Below the pieces are notes generated by a model. It was not told where the DNA came from and ran no database searches. It saw only the letters and a list, made by a program, of their open reading frames with translations. Of a stretch of DNA of 8,840 nt, positions 1-6,197 are shown piece after piece. A program made the position numbers and the translations under genes. Numbering within the stretch: position 1 is the stretch's first letter; each line of letters opens with the position of its first letter. The stretch comes from an uncultured Anaerosolibacter sp. (GTDB lineage Bacteria > Bacillota_A > Clostridia > Peptostreptococcales > Thermotaleaceae), in the NCBI GenBank assembly GCA_937948705.1, contig CALECF010000005.1, positions 1 to 8,840 on the forward strand. The letters run 5' to 3'.

Positions 1-378
1 ATTCTTAGGGTTGAGGATCTGGATGAGGTTGTGAAGATATATGAAAAAGTATTTACTGGATTTAGCTCAAAGGCTGTGATGGAGAACAGAATCAACAGTG
101 GCAGGGGGAGGGGTCTCTGTATTCGTGGGCATGGGAAGATCGTAGCCGTTGCACAAAGCGAATTTGAGATGGATACTTCGGCCTTGATTGTGGGTGTTGC
201 CACGGATCCAGAGTTTCAGGGAAAAGGGCTAGGGTCAGCATGTGTAGAAGTATTATGTAATCAATTAGTGAAGGAAGGCAAAAATCTTTATTTGCAGTAT
301 GACAATATGGATGCAGGAAGGATTTATGAAAGACTAGGTTTTAGGCCCTTTGATCAGGTCAAGCATTATGGAAAATAA
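1..378 (+). CDS. GNAT-family N-acetyltransferase, 3' part only
   Basis: The reading frame is open from base 1 and upstream residues (ILRVEDLDEV) continue in frame before any start codon, so the gene is cut by the left edge and only about 125 C-terminal residues are visible. The visible part is a GNAT fold. A beta strand (LIVGVATDPEF) leads into the acetyl-CoA pyrophosphate-binding loop QGKGLG, matching the family's Q/R-x-x-G-x-G/A motif A. Then come a helix (SACVEVLCNQLVKEG), a strand with LYLQYDN, and the common C-terminal pattern AGRIYERLGF. GNAT enzymes transfer an acetyl group from acetyl-CoA to an amine of a small molecule or protein. The substrate cannot be read from this sequence. The gene ends just before a strong hairpin terminator and converges on the tspO gene. 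The family call is secure; the missing N-terminus prevents a finer one. Confidence 0.88.
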   Translation: MLRVEDLDEVVKIYEKVFTGFSSKAVMENRINSGRGRGLCIRGHGKIVAVAQSEFEMDTSALIVGVATDPEFQGKGLGSACVEVLCNQLVKEGKNLYLQYDNMDAGRIYERLGFRPFDQVKHYGK

Positions 379-418
379 AAACTCACCCATGAAATTAAAA
401 TTGCATGGGTGAGTTTTT
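377..418. terminator. Symmetrical, probably bidirectional terminator
   Basis: The 11-bp arms ACTCACCCATG (381-391) and CATGGGTGAGT (404-414) are perfect complements around a 12-nt AT-rich loop. They are flanked by AAAA (377-380) and TTTTT (414-418), so each strand reads as a GC-containing stem followed by a U-tract. It overlaps the stop codon of the acetyltransferase gene. It also lies 44 bases beyond the stop codon of the convergent tspO gene, so it can end both transcripts. Confidence 0.88.
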
Positions 419-461
419 ATATGAAATGATCGTATTTGTAGAAACAGAGTGGGACCCATAG

Positions 462-941
462 CTAATTAAGGAGCCAGATTGAAAAATTCAATAAGGTGGC
501 GTAGGAAACCCAAAGGATATAGGGAAGCATTAAGTCCCCTGCAATTTTATCCAATCTATAAAATTTTCGTGTGGTAATGATGATGGCCAGAAGCAAAACA
601 ACAATCTCTATCCATGCAACAAAGCGCATCTCAAATCGAAAGAATAGTATGGGCCATAAAAAGTTTAATAGAAGCTGGAACCCATAGCAAGATAGGGCAC
701 CATACAAAGATCCCTTATTTCTTCTTGACCGCCAAATTCTATAGGAGGCAACTCCCATAAGGATGTATAAGATCGTCCATACAGGACCGAAAATCCAACC
801 AGGTGGAGCGAAGAAAGGTTTTATAAGGGTCTGATAAATACCAAATGAATCCCGGGTGAGCAGGGAGCTTAAAAATCCAACACCTAAGGGAATGGCAATA
901 CTGATGATAAACTGTAATATATTTTTAGCCAATCCTTTCAT
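462..941 (-). CDS. tspO: TspO/MBR family tryptophan-rich membrane protein
   Basis: A 159-residue integral membrane protein, the usual length for bacterial TspO (translocator protein, peripheral benzodiazepine receptor homologue). Five hydrophobic helices are visible at roughly residues 8-28, 47-68, 78-102, 105-124 and 135-157. Family landmarks are the KPFFAPPGWIFGPVW block (41-55), LYILMGVASYRIW (58-70), LNFLWPILFF (92-101) and the C-terminal PYILWVSYATLLN (140-152). Bacterial TspO proteins bind porphyrins and related tetrapyrroles and have been linked to stress responses and tetrapyrrole handling; the precise role here is unknown. The ATG at 939-941 is supported by GAGGTGG about five bases upstream (complement of 946-952). 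The gene is transcribed away from the GntR regulator gene and towards the acetyltransferase gene. There is no sign of damage. Confidence 0.93.
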   Translation of the reverse strand: MKGLAKNILQFIISIAIPLGVGFLSSLLTRDSFGIYQTLIKPFFAPPGWIFGPVWTILYILMGVASYRIWRSRRNKGSLYGALSCYGFQLLLNFLWPILFFRFEMRFVAWIEIVVLLLAIIITTRKFYRLDKIAGDLMLPYILWVSYATLLNFSIWLLN

Positions 942-1012
942 AAAACCACCTCAACTTTACTATTTTGCTATCATATGTATGCCAGAGTATATAGCCATAT
1001 ACTTATTTATAC

Positions 1013-1027
1013 ACAATTCTCAATTGT
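1013..1027. promoter_or_regulatory. Operator-like palindrome in the tspO upstream region
   Basis: ACAATT-CTC-AATTGT is a perfect 6-3-6 inverted repeat. It lies about 72 bases upstream of the tspO start codon, in the position expected for tspO promoter elements. On the minus strand it contains TTGAGA, followed 16 bases later by TATATG, a weak promoter candidate. No binding protein can be assigned from sequence. Confidence 0.35.
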
Positions 1028-1073
1028 TGAAACGAAGGTATGATTATGGGAGGAAGGAATATACTAAAAGATA

Positions 1074-1122
1074 GATAAGTGATAGTTGATATCATCGGAG
1101 AAAGATTTGATATTTGATATAA
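1074..1122. repeat. Phased GATA heptads upstream of the gntR gene
   Basis: GATA occurs at 1074, 1081, 1088, 1109 and 1116, all in one 7-base register (two intervening heptads lack it). Extra copies lie at 1070 and 1128. The 1088 copy forms the palindrome TGATATCA (1088-1095 region), and the 1106-1119 stretch is a tandem TTTGATA TTTGATA. The array overlaps the start of the predicted gntR promoter, so it may be an operator for self-regulation, but AT-rich DNA can produce such patterns by chance. Confidence 0.3.
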
Positions 1123-1135
1123 TATATGATAAAAT
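1107..1135 (+). promoter_or_regulatory. Predicted sigma-A promoter of the gntR-CoA-transferase operon
   Basis: TTGATA (1107-1112) is separated by 17 bases from TAAAAT (1130-1135), one mismatch per hexamer from a consensus vegetative promoter. Transcription would start about 15 bases before the ATG, just ahead of the AGAGGTGAG ribosome binding site (1145-1152 region). A second TATAAT at 1118-1123 lacks a good -35 at the right distance. Confidence 0.5.
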
Positions 1136-1156
1136 TCAAATCATAGAGGTGAGTAA

Positions 1157-1810
1157 ATGGATTTTCTAACAAAGAATGATATTGTATATCAAAAACTTAA
1201 GGATAAGATTATCGATGGCATGCTAAAGCCTGGAGAGCGGATCGTTATTTCAGATTTGGCCACAGAGTTTAACGTCAGCCCAATGCCTGTAAGAGAGGCC
1301 ATCAAAAGATTACAGCAGGATGAATTTGTGGAGGTAATACCCCACATAGGCGCAAGGGTTGCCAGCTTTGAGATAGGTAAGATGAAGGAAATTCTTTTGA
1401 TCCTCATGGAACTGGAAGTATTGGCATCTAAACTAGCTGTGCCTTATATTAATGAGGCTGAAGTTAAGGAGTTAGAAGGACTCATTCAAGAAATGGAGAC
1501 AGCCATAGGGGATGAGGATTACAGGGTATATGCAGAACTTAATAAGGAGTTCCATGGATATATCTATAGTGTTGGCCCCTATCACTATCTGCGCGAGTTA
1601 ATTATGGGTCTATGGGAGAAATCCGCATTCTATAGAACGTTATTTACAAAGTCAGCCGAAAGGCCAAAGCAATCTTTGGAGGAGCATAAGGAATGGCTGA
1701 ACGCATTAAAACAAAAAGATGTAGAAAAGTCTCAAGAAATTCTAAGAAAACATAAAGAAATCGCTTTTGAAATTTTTTTTCAATCCTATGAGGAACAAAG
1801 CAATAAGTAA
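1157..1810 (+). CDS. GntR-family transcriptional regulator, FCD (FadR C-terminal) subfamily
   Basis: A 217-residue cytoplasmic regulator. Residues about 8-70 form the GntR winged helix: YQKLKDKIIDGMLKPGERI, then SDLATEFNVSPMPVREAIKRL (the recognition region, with the typical PVREAI), then the wing VEVIPHIGARVAS. Residues about 75-210 are an all-helical FCD effector domain. The family's metal-binding pattern is visible as N129-x3-H133 (in ELNKEFH), H177 (in LEEH) and H199 (in RKH). FCD regulators usually respond to carboxylic acids or acyl-CoA-related metabolites. The ATG has AGAGGTGAG just upstream. The gene lies 20 bases before a CoA-transferase gene on the same strand, so it probably controls its own operon and is relieved by a substrate or product of that enzyme. 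This role is inferred from context. Confidence 0.92.
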   Translation: MDFLTKNDIVYQKLKDKIIDGMLKPGERIVISDLATEFNVSPMPVREAIKRLQQDEFVEVIPHIGARVASFEIGKMKEILLILMELEVLASKLAVPYINEAEVKELEGLIQEMETAIGDEDYRVYAELNKEFHGYIYSVGPYHYLRELIMGLWEKSAFYRTLFTKSAERPKQSLEEHKEWLNALKQKDVEKSQEILRKHKEIAFEIFFQSYEEQSNK

Positions 1811-1830
1811 AAAGAAAAGGAGAGAAGCTT

Positions 1831-3018
1831 ATGAAACAGGCACTAGAGGGTATTAAAGTATTAGATTTAACAAGGGTATTGGCAGGTCCATATGCCACCA
1901 TGGTAATGGCTGATATGGGGGCAGATGTGATTAAGATTGAAGCACCTGAGGTTGGGGATGATTCTAGACAGTTTGGGCCCTATATCGGGAAAGAAAGTGC
2001 ATATTTTATGAGCTTAAACCGAAATAAAAGAAGTATCACATTGAATTTAAAAGCACCAAAGGCGAAGGCGTTGTTTATTGAAATGGTGAAGAAGGCAGAT
2101 GTGGTGGTAGAGAACTACAGACCTGGAACCATGGAGAAATTAGGCCTGGGTTATGAAGAATTGAAGAAAATAAACCCTGGTATTATTTACGCAGCGTCAT
2201 CAGGATTTGGACATTCTGGACCGTATAGCAAGAGAGCAGCCTATGATGCCGTTGTGCAGGCCATGGGTGGAATCATGAGCGTTACGGGTCCAGTGGGTGG
2301 TAAGCCTACCAGAGTAGGTCCATCCATTGGAGATATTACAGCGGGATTATTTACAGCCATTGGTGTATTGGCAGCCTTGAATTATCGTAACAATACAGGT
2401 GTTGGTCAAAAGGTAGATGTAGCCATGCTGGACTGCCAGGTGGCAATCTTAGAAAATGCCCTTGCTAGATATGTCGTTACTGGAGAGGCACCGAAGCCAG
2501 CAGGAAATCGTCATAGCTCTATTACGCCATTTGAGCCTTTTGAAACCAGTGACGGAGAAATTATGATTGCAGCGGGTAATGATACACTGTTTGTAAAGCT
2601 TTGCGAAGTATTTGGAACAGAAGAATGGGTTAAGGATGAGAGATTTAAGTCCAATCCAATGAGAACAAAGCATGTAGACGAATTGGTACCATTAATTACA
2701 GACATTACAAGAACAAAACCCACAAAAGAGTGGCAGGATCTGTTGGATAAAGCAGGTGTACCAAATGGACCAATCAATACCATCGATAAGGTTATGGAAG
2801 ATCCCCAGGTATTGGCTAGAAATATGATCGTGGAAATAGATCACCCTGTGGCAGGCCACTTGAAAATGGCTGGTGTGCCTATTAAGATGAGTGAAACCCA
2901 AGGAAGCGTACGTACCCATGCACCGCTATTAGGTCAGCATACAGAAGAGATTTTAAAGGAATTGTTGGGCATGAGTACTGAAGAAATTGATGCGCTAAAG
3001 AAAGAGAATATTTTCTAG
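1831..3018 (+). CDS. Family III CoA-transferase (CaiB/BaiF type)
   Basis: A 395-residue protein, the normal length for class III CoA-transferases, which move CoA between an acyl-CoA donor and a free carboxylic acid through aspartyl anhydride and thioester intermediates. The N-terminus (GIKVLDLTRVLAGPYATMVMADMGADVIKIEAP) is the hallmark opening of the family. RNKRSITLNLK, VVVENYRPGTMEKLGLGYEEL and YAASSGFGHSGPY follow in the usual order. The catalytic aspartate is Asp168 in GPSIGDITAGLF, matching Asp169 of formyl-CoA transferase. The C-terminal part contains GVPNGPINTIDKVMEDPQVLARNMI. The start ATG follows AAGGAGAG (1817-1824). The gene is co-directional with the gntR gene 20 bases upstream and ends before a strong terminator. 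The acid substrate cannot be inferred: related enzymes act on formate/oxalate, carnitine, bile acids, mesaconate or aromatic acids, and no acyl-CoA dehydrogenase, hydratase or ligase lies beside it. Confidence 0.94.
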   Translation: MKQALEGIKVLDLTRVLAGPYATMVMADMGADVIKIEAPEVGDDSRQFGPYIGKESAYFMSLNRNKRSITLNLKAPKAKALFIEMVKKADVVVENYRPGTMEKLGLGYEELKKINPGIIYAASSGFGHSGPYSKRAAYDAVVQAMGGIMSVTGPVGGKPTRVGPSIGDITAGLFTAIGVLAALNYRNNTGVGQKVDVAMLDCQVAILENALARYVVTGEAPKPAGNRHSSITPFEPFETSDGEIMIAAGNDTLFVKLCEVFGTEEWVKDERFKSNPMRTKHVDELVPLITDITRTKPTKEWQDLLDKAGVPNGPINTIDKVMEDPQVLARNMIVEIDHPVAGHLKMAGVPIKMSETQGSVRTHAPLLGQHTEEILKELLGMSTEEIDALKKENIF

Positions 3019-3042
3019 ACAAGAAGATGAATGACGAAATAA

Positions 3043-3078
3043 AACATGGGGCAGCAAACTGCTCCATGTTCTTTTTTT
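3043..3078 (+). terminator. Rho-independent terminator of the CoA-transferase operon
   Basis: AACATGGGGCAG (3043-3054) pairs with CTGCTCCATGTT (3059-3070) across a CAAA tetraloop. There is one G-U pair in a 12-bp stem, followed by C and seven T residues (3072-3078). It sits 25 bases past the CoA-transferase stop codon and insulates the following TetR unit. Confidence 0.92.
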
Positions 3079-3127
3079 ATGTGGTAAAGATAGACCGTGA
3101 TGAAGATAGCAGGTGGAGATATGGGAA

Positions 3128-3142
3128 ATGAATATTTTTCAT
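3128..3142. promoter_or_regulatory. Short dyad upstream of the TetR promoter
   Basis: ATGAA-TATTT-TTCAT is a perfect 5-5-5 inverted repeat lying seven bases before the predicted -35 box. It could be a half of a regulatory site, but its AT-rich arms are short. Confidence 0.25.
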
Positions 3143-3149
3143 GAGGGGG

Positions 3150-3177
3150 TTTACAAGATAGGGGCTTTGTATATAAT
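3150..3177 (+). promoter_or_regulatory. Predicted sigma-A promoter for tetR-helD
   Basis: TTTACA (3150-3155) and a perfect TATAAT (3172-3177) are separated by 16 bases. Transcription would start near 3184, giving a leader of about 30 bases to the TetR start. It follows the CoA-transferase terminator, so it is likely the main promoter for tetR and helD. Confidence 0.7.
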
Positions 3178-3190
3178 AAAAGAGAATACA
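3168..3190. promoter_or_regulatory. Candidate TetR autoregulatory operator over the -10 region
   Basis: TGTAT (3168-3172) and ATACA (3186-3190) form an inverted repeat with a 13-base spacer. It covers the -10 box and the predicted transcription start. Occupancy here would block RNA polymerase, as TetR-family repressors commonly do at their own promoters. The arms are only five bases, so this is a candidate. Confidence 0.4.
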
Positions 3191-3213
3191 TAATTCGCTT
3201 TTAGGAGGCAATG

Positions 3214-3825
3214 ATGGCACAATATAAAAAGGACGAAATCAAGGATAAGATCAATGCAGCAGCACTGAAGGTATTTGCAGAAAAAGGATTCAAAGATGCA
3301 AAGATAGCAGATATCGGAGAGTATGGGGGTATCTCCATTGGGAATATCTATCGATACTACAAGAGTAAAGACGAAATTTTCGAAGCCAATGTACCAGGGG
3401 ACTTTTTAGAGGCAGTAAAAAAGCTGCTACAGGGCAAGATTGCTGCCGTTAAAGAAACAGGTATAGACTTTATTGAACAGTCAGAGGCGTTTTGGTTAAT
3501 CAATCATGAGGTTATTCAGTTCATGGTTGACCATCGGGAGCATATGCTCATTGTATTTTACAAAAACCTAGGCACAAAGTATGAAAACGCGAGGACTGAG
3601 CTGGTGGAATTTCTTTTACAAGCCATCCAGACCATTCATCCAATTCAGTATGGAAAATTTTTAGTCGAGAATAAACAGGACCTCATCATAAGGCTGATCT
3701 ATGAGAATCTCATTCATATGACCCTGTGTATATTGCGAGATTCAAAAAATATTGAGGAGGTAAGGCAGCATTTAAAGTCAATCCATTCCTATCATATGTT
3801 TGGAATCATCAGTTTATTCCGATAG
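3214..3825 (+). CDS. TetR/AcrR-family transcriptional regulator
   Basis: A 203-residue regulator, typical TetR length. The N-terminal DNA-binding domain is clear: IKDKINAAALKVFAEKGFKDAKIADIGEYGGISIGNIYRYYKSKDEIF, with the helix-turn-helix at about residues 28-50 and the signature G-N-I-Y-R-Y-Y-K-S-K-D. The rest (about 60-203) is helical and poorly conserved, as expected for the ligand-binding and dimer domain; the ligand is unknown. Two adjacent ATG codons occur at 3211 and 3214. I chose 3214 because AGGAGG (3203-3208) is only two bases from the first but five from the second. The gene has its own promoter with a dyad over the -10 box. It is followed 45 bases later by a HelD-like gene on the same strand without a terminator between, so it probably represses itself and helD. 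Confidence 0.92.
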   Translation: MAQYKKDEIKDKINAAALKVFAEKGFKDAKIADIGEYGGISIGNIYRYYKSKDEIFEANVPGDFLEAVKKLLQGKIAAVKETGIDFIEQSEAFWLINHEVIQFMVDHREHMLIVFYKNLGTKYENARTELVEFLLQAIQTIHPIQYGKFLVENKQDLIIRLIYENLIHMTLCILRDSKNIEEVRQHLKSIHSYHMFGIISLFR

Positions 3826-3841
3826 TATGTCTTCGGCCATA
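3826..3841 (+). other. Small UUCG-tetraloop hairpin between tetR and helD
   Basis: Immediately after the TetR stop codon, TATGTC-TTCG-GCCATA can fold into a short stem with one mismatch, closed by the very stable C(UUCG)G tetraloop. No U-tract follows, so it is not a normal terminator. It could protect the upstream 3' end or mark a processing point. Confidence 0.3.
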
Positions 3842-3870
3842 AAATGAAATGAAAAGGAGATGGAAATTTT

Positions 3871-6105
3871 ATGGACAGTTATCAACGAAATTTAGAGGAG
3901 GAACAACAACGCTTATGGAGTACCCTAAGTTTCATAAGGAGTGAGCTTGAAAAAGATATAAGCACCTTGGCAAATAGAAAAGACGATCTCTTAAAACTTA
4001 GAAGAGAAATGTGGGAGAACACTGTCCACTTTTCTACAGACTTTGAACGGATGACAGAAATTAGTCAATACTTGGCAGTTCTCAATGGGCAAACCACAAG
4101 CTATGGAACGATATATAAACAAATAGAGAAATATAAGAAGATGCTAGATGCCCCATATTTCGGGAGATTTGATTTTGTAGAGAAGGGTGAAGCTGAGAAA
4201 GAAAAGATATACGTAGGTCTTCATAATGTAATCGATAAGAAATCCTATGAAGTTCTAGTATATGATTGGAGAGCACCGATCGCAAGCATATTCTATCAAT
4301 TTGAACTGGGAGCAGTGGTCTATCAAGCACTCAAGGGAGCTATCGAAGGAAATGTACTGCTAAAAAGACAATATAAAATTCATCATGGGAAATTGGATTA
4401 CTTTTTTGATTGTAGCTTAAAAATCGATGATGAGGTATTACAGGATGTGTTATGCCGTAATTCATCTCCCAGGATGAGAAATATTGTGGAAACTATTCAA
4501 AAGGAGCAGAACAATATTATACGGGATACCAATAACGAACTCTTAATTGTACAAGGGGTTGCCGGTAGTGGAAAAACCTCCATTGCTCTCCATAGAATTG
4601 CGTTTTTGCTCTATCATAGAATGAGTGAGAAGTTAAGGTCCAATAACATTCTAATTATTTCGCCAAACGAAGTATTTAGCCAATATATCTCGGGGGTTTT
4701 GCCCGAGTTGGGAGAGGAAAATGTGGAGCAGTTCACCTTTGATACCATAGGGAAAAAGCTTTTTAGTGGTAGATGGAATATAGAAAAAAGAATGGATCAG
4801 TTAGAATGGATTATTGGCTGTTCAGAGGCAGGAACCTTAGCAAAAAGAAAAAGAAATATGGCATTTAAAGAATCCAGTGGATTCGTGGAAATTCTAAATC
4901 GTTTGTTGGGATATTACGAAAGAAATCATATTATTTTTGAGGATGTTTATTATGCTGGCAAGATCGTTGAGACAAAGAATCTGCTAAGGAATCAATTCCT
5001 CCATGACAAAATAGGAAGACCTATGGCTAAGCGGTTAAAGCGAATGGAGAGAATGGTTCTAGATAAGGTCCATCCCCTACGGAAGGAAAGGATGGGCAAG
5101 ATCGAAAAACTCGTTCAGAAAATGGATGGCCATGAGTTTGAGATAAAGCCATTTAGCCGATTGCTGTCTATGAAGGAATCTAGTGCATTGATGAAAAGAA
5201 TGCGCAGGTTTACTGAGATCGATTATTTTCAGGTATATCGTACATTGTTTGATGAAGAAGGGCTTTTGATGAAACTGGCCCAGGGACTAGAGCTGCCTGT
5301 GGGGATGGAAGAGGTCATTCAAGTTACCAGAGAGAATTTGAAACGAGGCTATATTCAATACGAAGATAGTGGGCCCCTATTGTTTCTAAAGCTTAAAATC
5401 GAAGGAAGCGATATGTACTCGGAAATCAAACAGGTAGTGGTGGACGAGGCTCAGGATTATTCACCCATACAGTACGAGGTTTTTCGTCTCCTATTTAAGG
5501 ATGCAAGATTTACAGTTTTAGGAGATATCCATCAAGCCATTGATAAGGAAGTGGATATTTCTTTATATGAAAAAATCCATGAAATTTTCAATAAGAGGAA
5601 ATCCGTGCATTTGTTTCTACACAAAAGTTATCGTTCTTCCTACGAAATCAGTAGGTTCTCTCAGAAAATATTAAATGCTCAGCAGGAATGTATCAGCTTC
5701 GAACGTCATGAAACAAAACCCCTTGTACGACAACAAGACGGTTTAGAAAGCATGGACTGTGCCGTAATAGAAGATATTCATTGGTTGATGGAAGAGGGGC
5801 AAGGCACCATTGCTGTGATCTGTAAGACCATTGAAGAATCAAGGGAGCTTCACAGTAGATTAAAGGCGTTCCATGACATCAAAGTGATTGCTTCGAAGGA
5901 TGAAGAAATTGAATCCGGTGTCATGATTATTCCTGGATATATGGCAAAGGGTTTGGAGTTTGATGGTGTCATTGTCTATGATGTGTCTGATCGTCGTTAT
6001 ATGACAGAACTAGATAGAAGATTGTTATATATTGCCTGTACAAGAGCCCTACACCGACTGGTCATCTATTATCAAGGTATTAAAAGTCCCTTTCTGCCAG
6101 ATTAG
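3871..6105 (+). CDS. helD: HelD-like RNA polymerase recycling ATPase (UvrD/Rep-like superfamily 1)
   Basis: A 744-residue protein, close to the length of Bacillus subtilis HelD (about 770). HelD binds RNA polymerase, inserts a coiled coil into the secondary channel, and uses ATP to free the enzyme from DNA or stalled complexes. The order of domains fits HelD rather than a DNA-repair helicase: an N-terminal helical, coiled-coil region (about 1-95), then YFGRFDF and YDWRAPIASIFY (about 97-145). The ATPase motifs follow: Walker A GVAGSGKTS (229-237, Lys235), motif II VVDEAQD (Asp525-Glu526), YRSSYEISRFS after it, KGLEFDGVIVYD, and motif VI YIACTRA (Arg725) near the C-terminus. A long helical insertion (about 300-480) separates the two halves of the motor. 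The ATG follows AAGGAG at 3854-3859 with a somewhat long spacer. It is probably co-transcribed with the upstream TetR gene. The family call is strong; the physiological role is inferred from HelD studies. Confidence 0.9.
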   Translation: MDSYQRNLEEEQQRLWSTLSFIRSELEKDISTLANRKDDLLKLRREMWENTVHFSTDFERMTEISQYLAVLNGQTTSYGTIYKQIEKYKKMLDAPYFGRFDFVEKGEAEKEKIYVGLHNVIDKKSYEVLVYDWRAPIASIFYQFELGAVVYQALKGAIEGNVLLKRQYKIHHGKLDYFFDCSLKIDDEVLQDVLCRNSSPRMRNIVETIQKEQNNIIRDTNNELLIVQGVAGSGKTSIALHRIAFLLYHRMSEKLRSNNILIISPNEVFSQYISGVLPELGEENVEQFTFDTIGKKLFSGRWNIEKRMDQLEWIIGCSEAGTLAKRKRNMAFKESSGFVEILNRLLGYYERNHIIFEDVYYAGKIVETKNLLRNQFLHDKIGRPMAKRLKRMERMVLDKVHPLRKERMGKIEKLVQKMDGHEFEIKPFSRLLSMKESSALMKRMRRFTEIDYFQVYRTLFDEEGLLMKLAQGLELPVGMEEVIQVTRENLKRGYIQYEDSGPLLFLKLKIEGSDMYSEIKQVVVDEAQDYSPIQYEVFRLLFKDARFTVLGDIHQAIDKEVDISLYEKIHEIFNKRKSVHLFLHKSYRSSYEISRFSQKILNAQQECISFERHETKPLVRQQDGLESMDCAVIEDIHWLMEEGQGTIAVICKTIEESRELHSRLKAFHDIKVIASKDEEIESGVMIIPGYMAKGLEFDGVIVYDVSDRRYMTELDRRLLYIACTRALHRLVIYYQGIKSPFLPD

Positions 6106-6127
6106 ATAGATGCATATATGGATGAAG

Positions 6128-6163
6128 TTTACATTGACAGAGGGATGAAGTATGTACTAATGT
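6128..6163 (+). promoter_or_regulatory. Weak promoter candidate upstream of hutG
   Basis: The helD-hutG gap holds a consensus TTGACA (6134-6139) and an adjacent TTTACA (6128-6133). The possible -10 hexamers, TATGTA (6151-6156) for TTTACA and TAATGT (6158-6163) for TTGACA, match poorly. No terminator is visible after helD, so hutG may be read both from here and by read-through. Confidence 0.3.
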
Positions 6164-6197
6164 GATAATGGTACAGAAAACGAATCTGGAGGAGAAT

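Noticed and set aside
856..1074. Open frame of 72 codons on the plus strand overlapping tspO and the tspO upstream region
   Set aside because: It is antisense to the well-supported tspO gene, has no ribosome binding site, and its product resembles no family; it is a shadow frame plus intergenic DNA.
2449..3067. Several minus-strand frames across the CoA-transferase gene
   Set aside because: They overlap a complete, well-conserved gene with all family motifs, have no upstream signals, and give cysteine- and serine-rich sequences typical of antisense frames.
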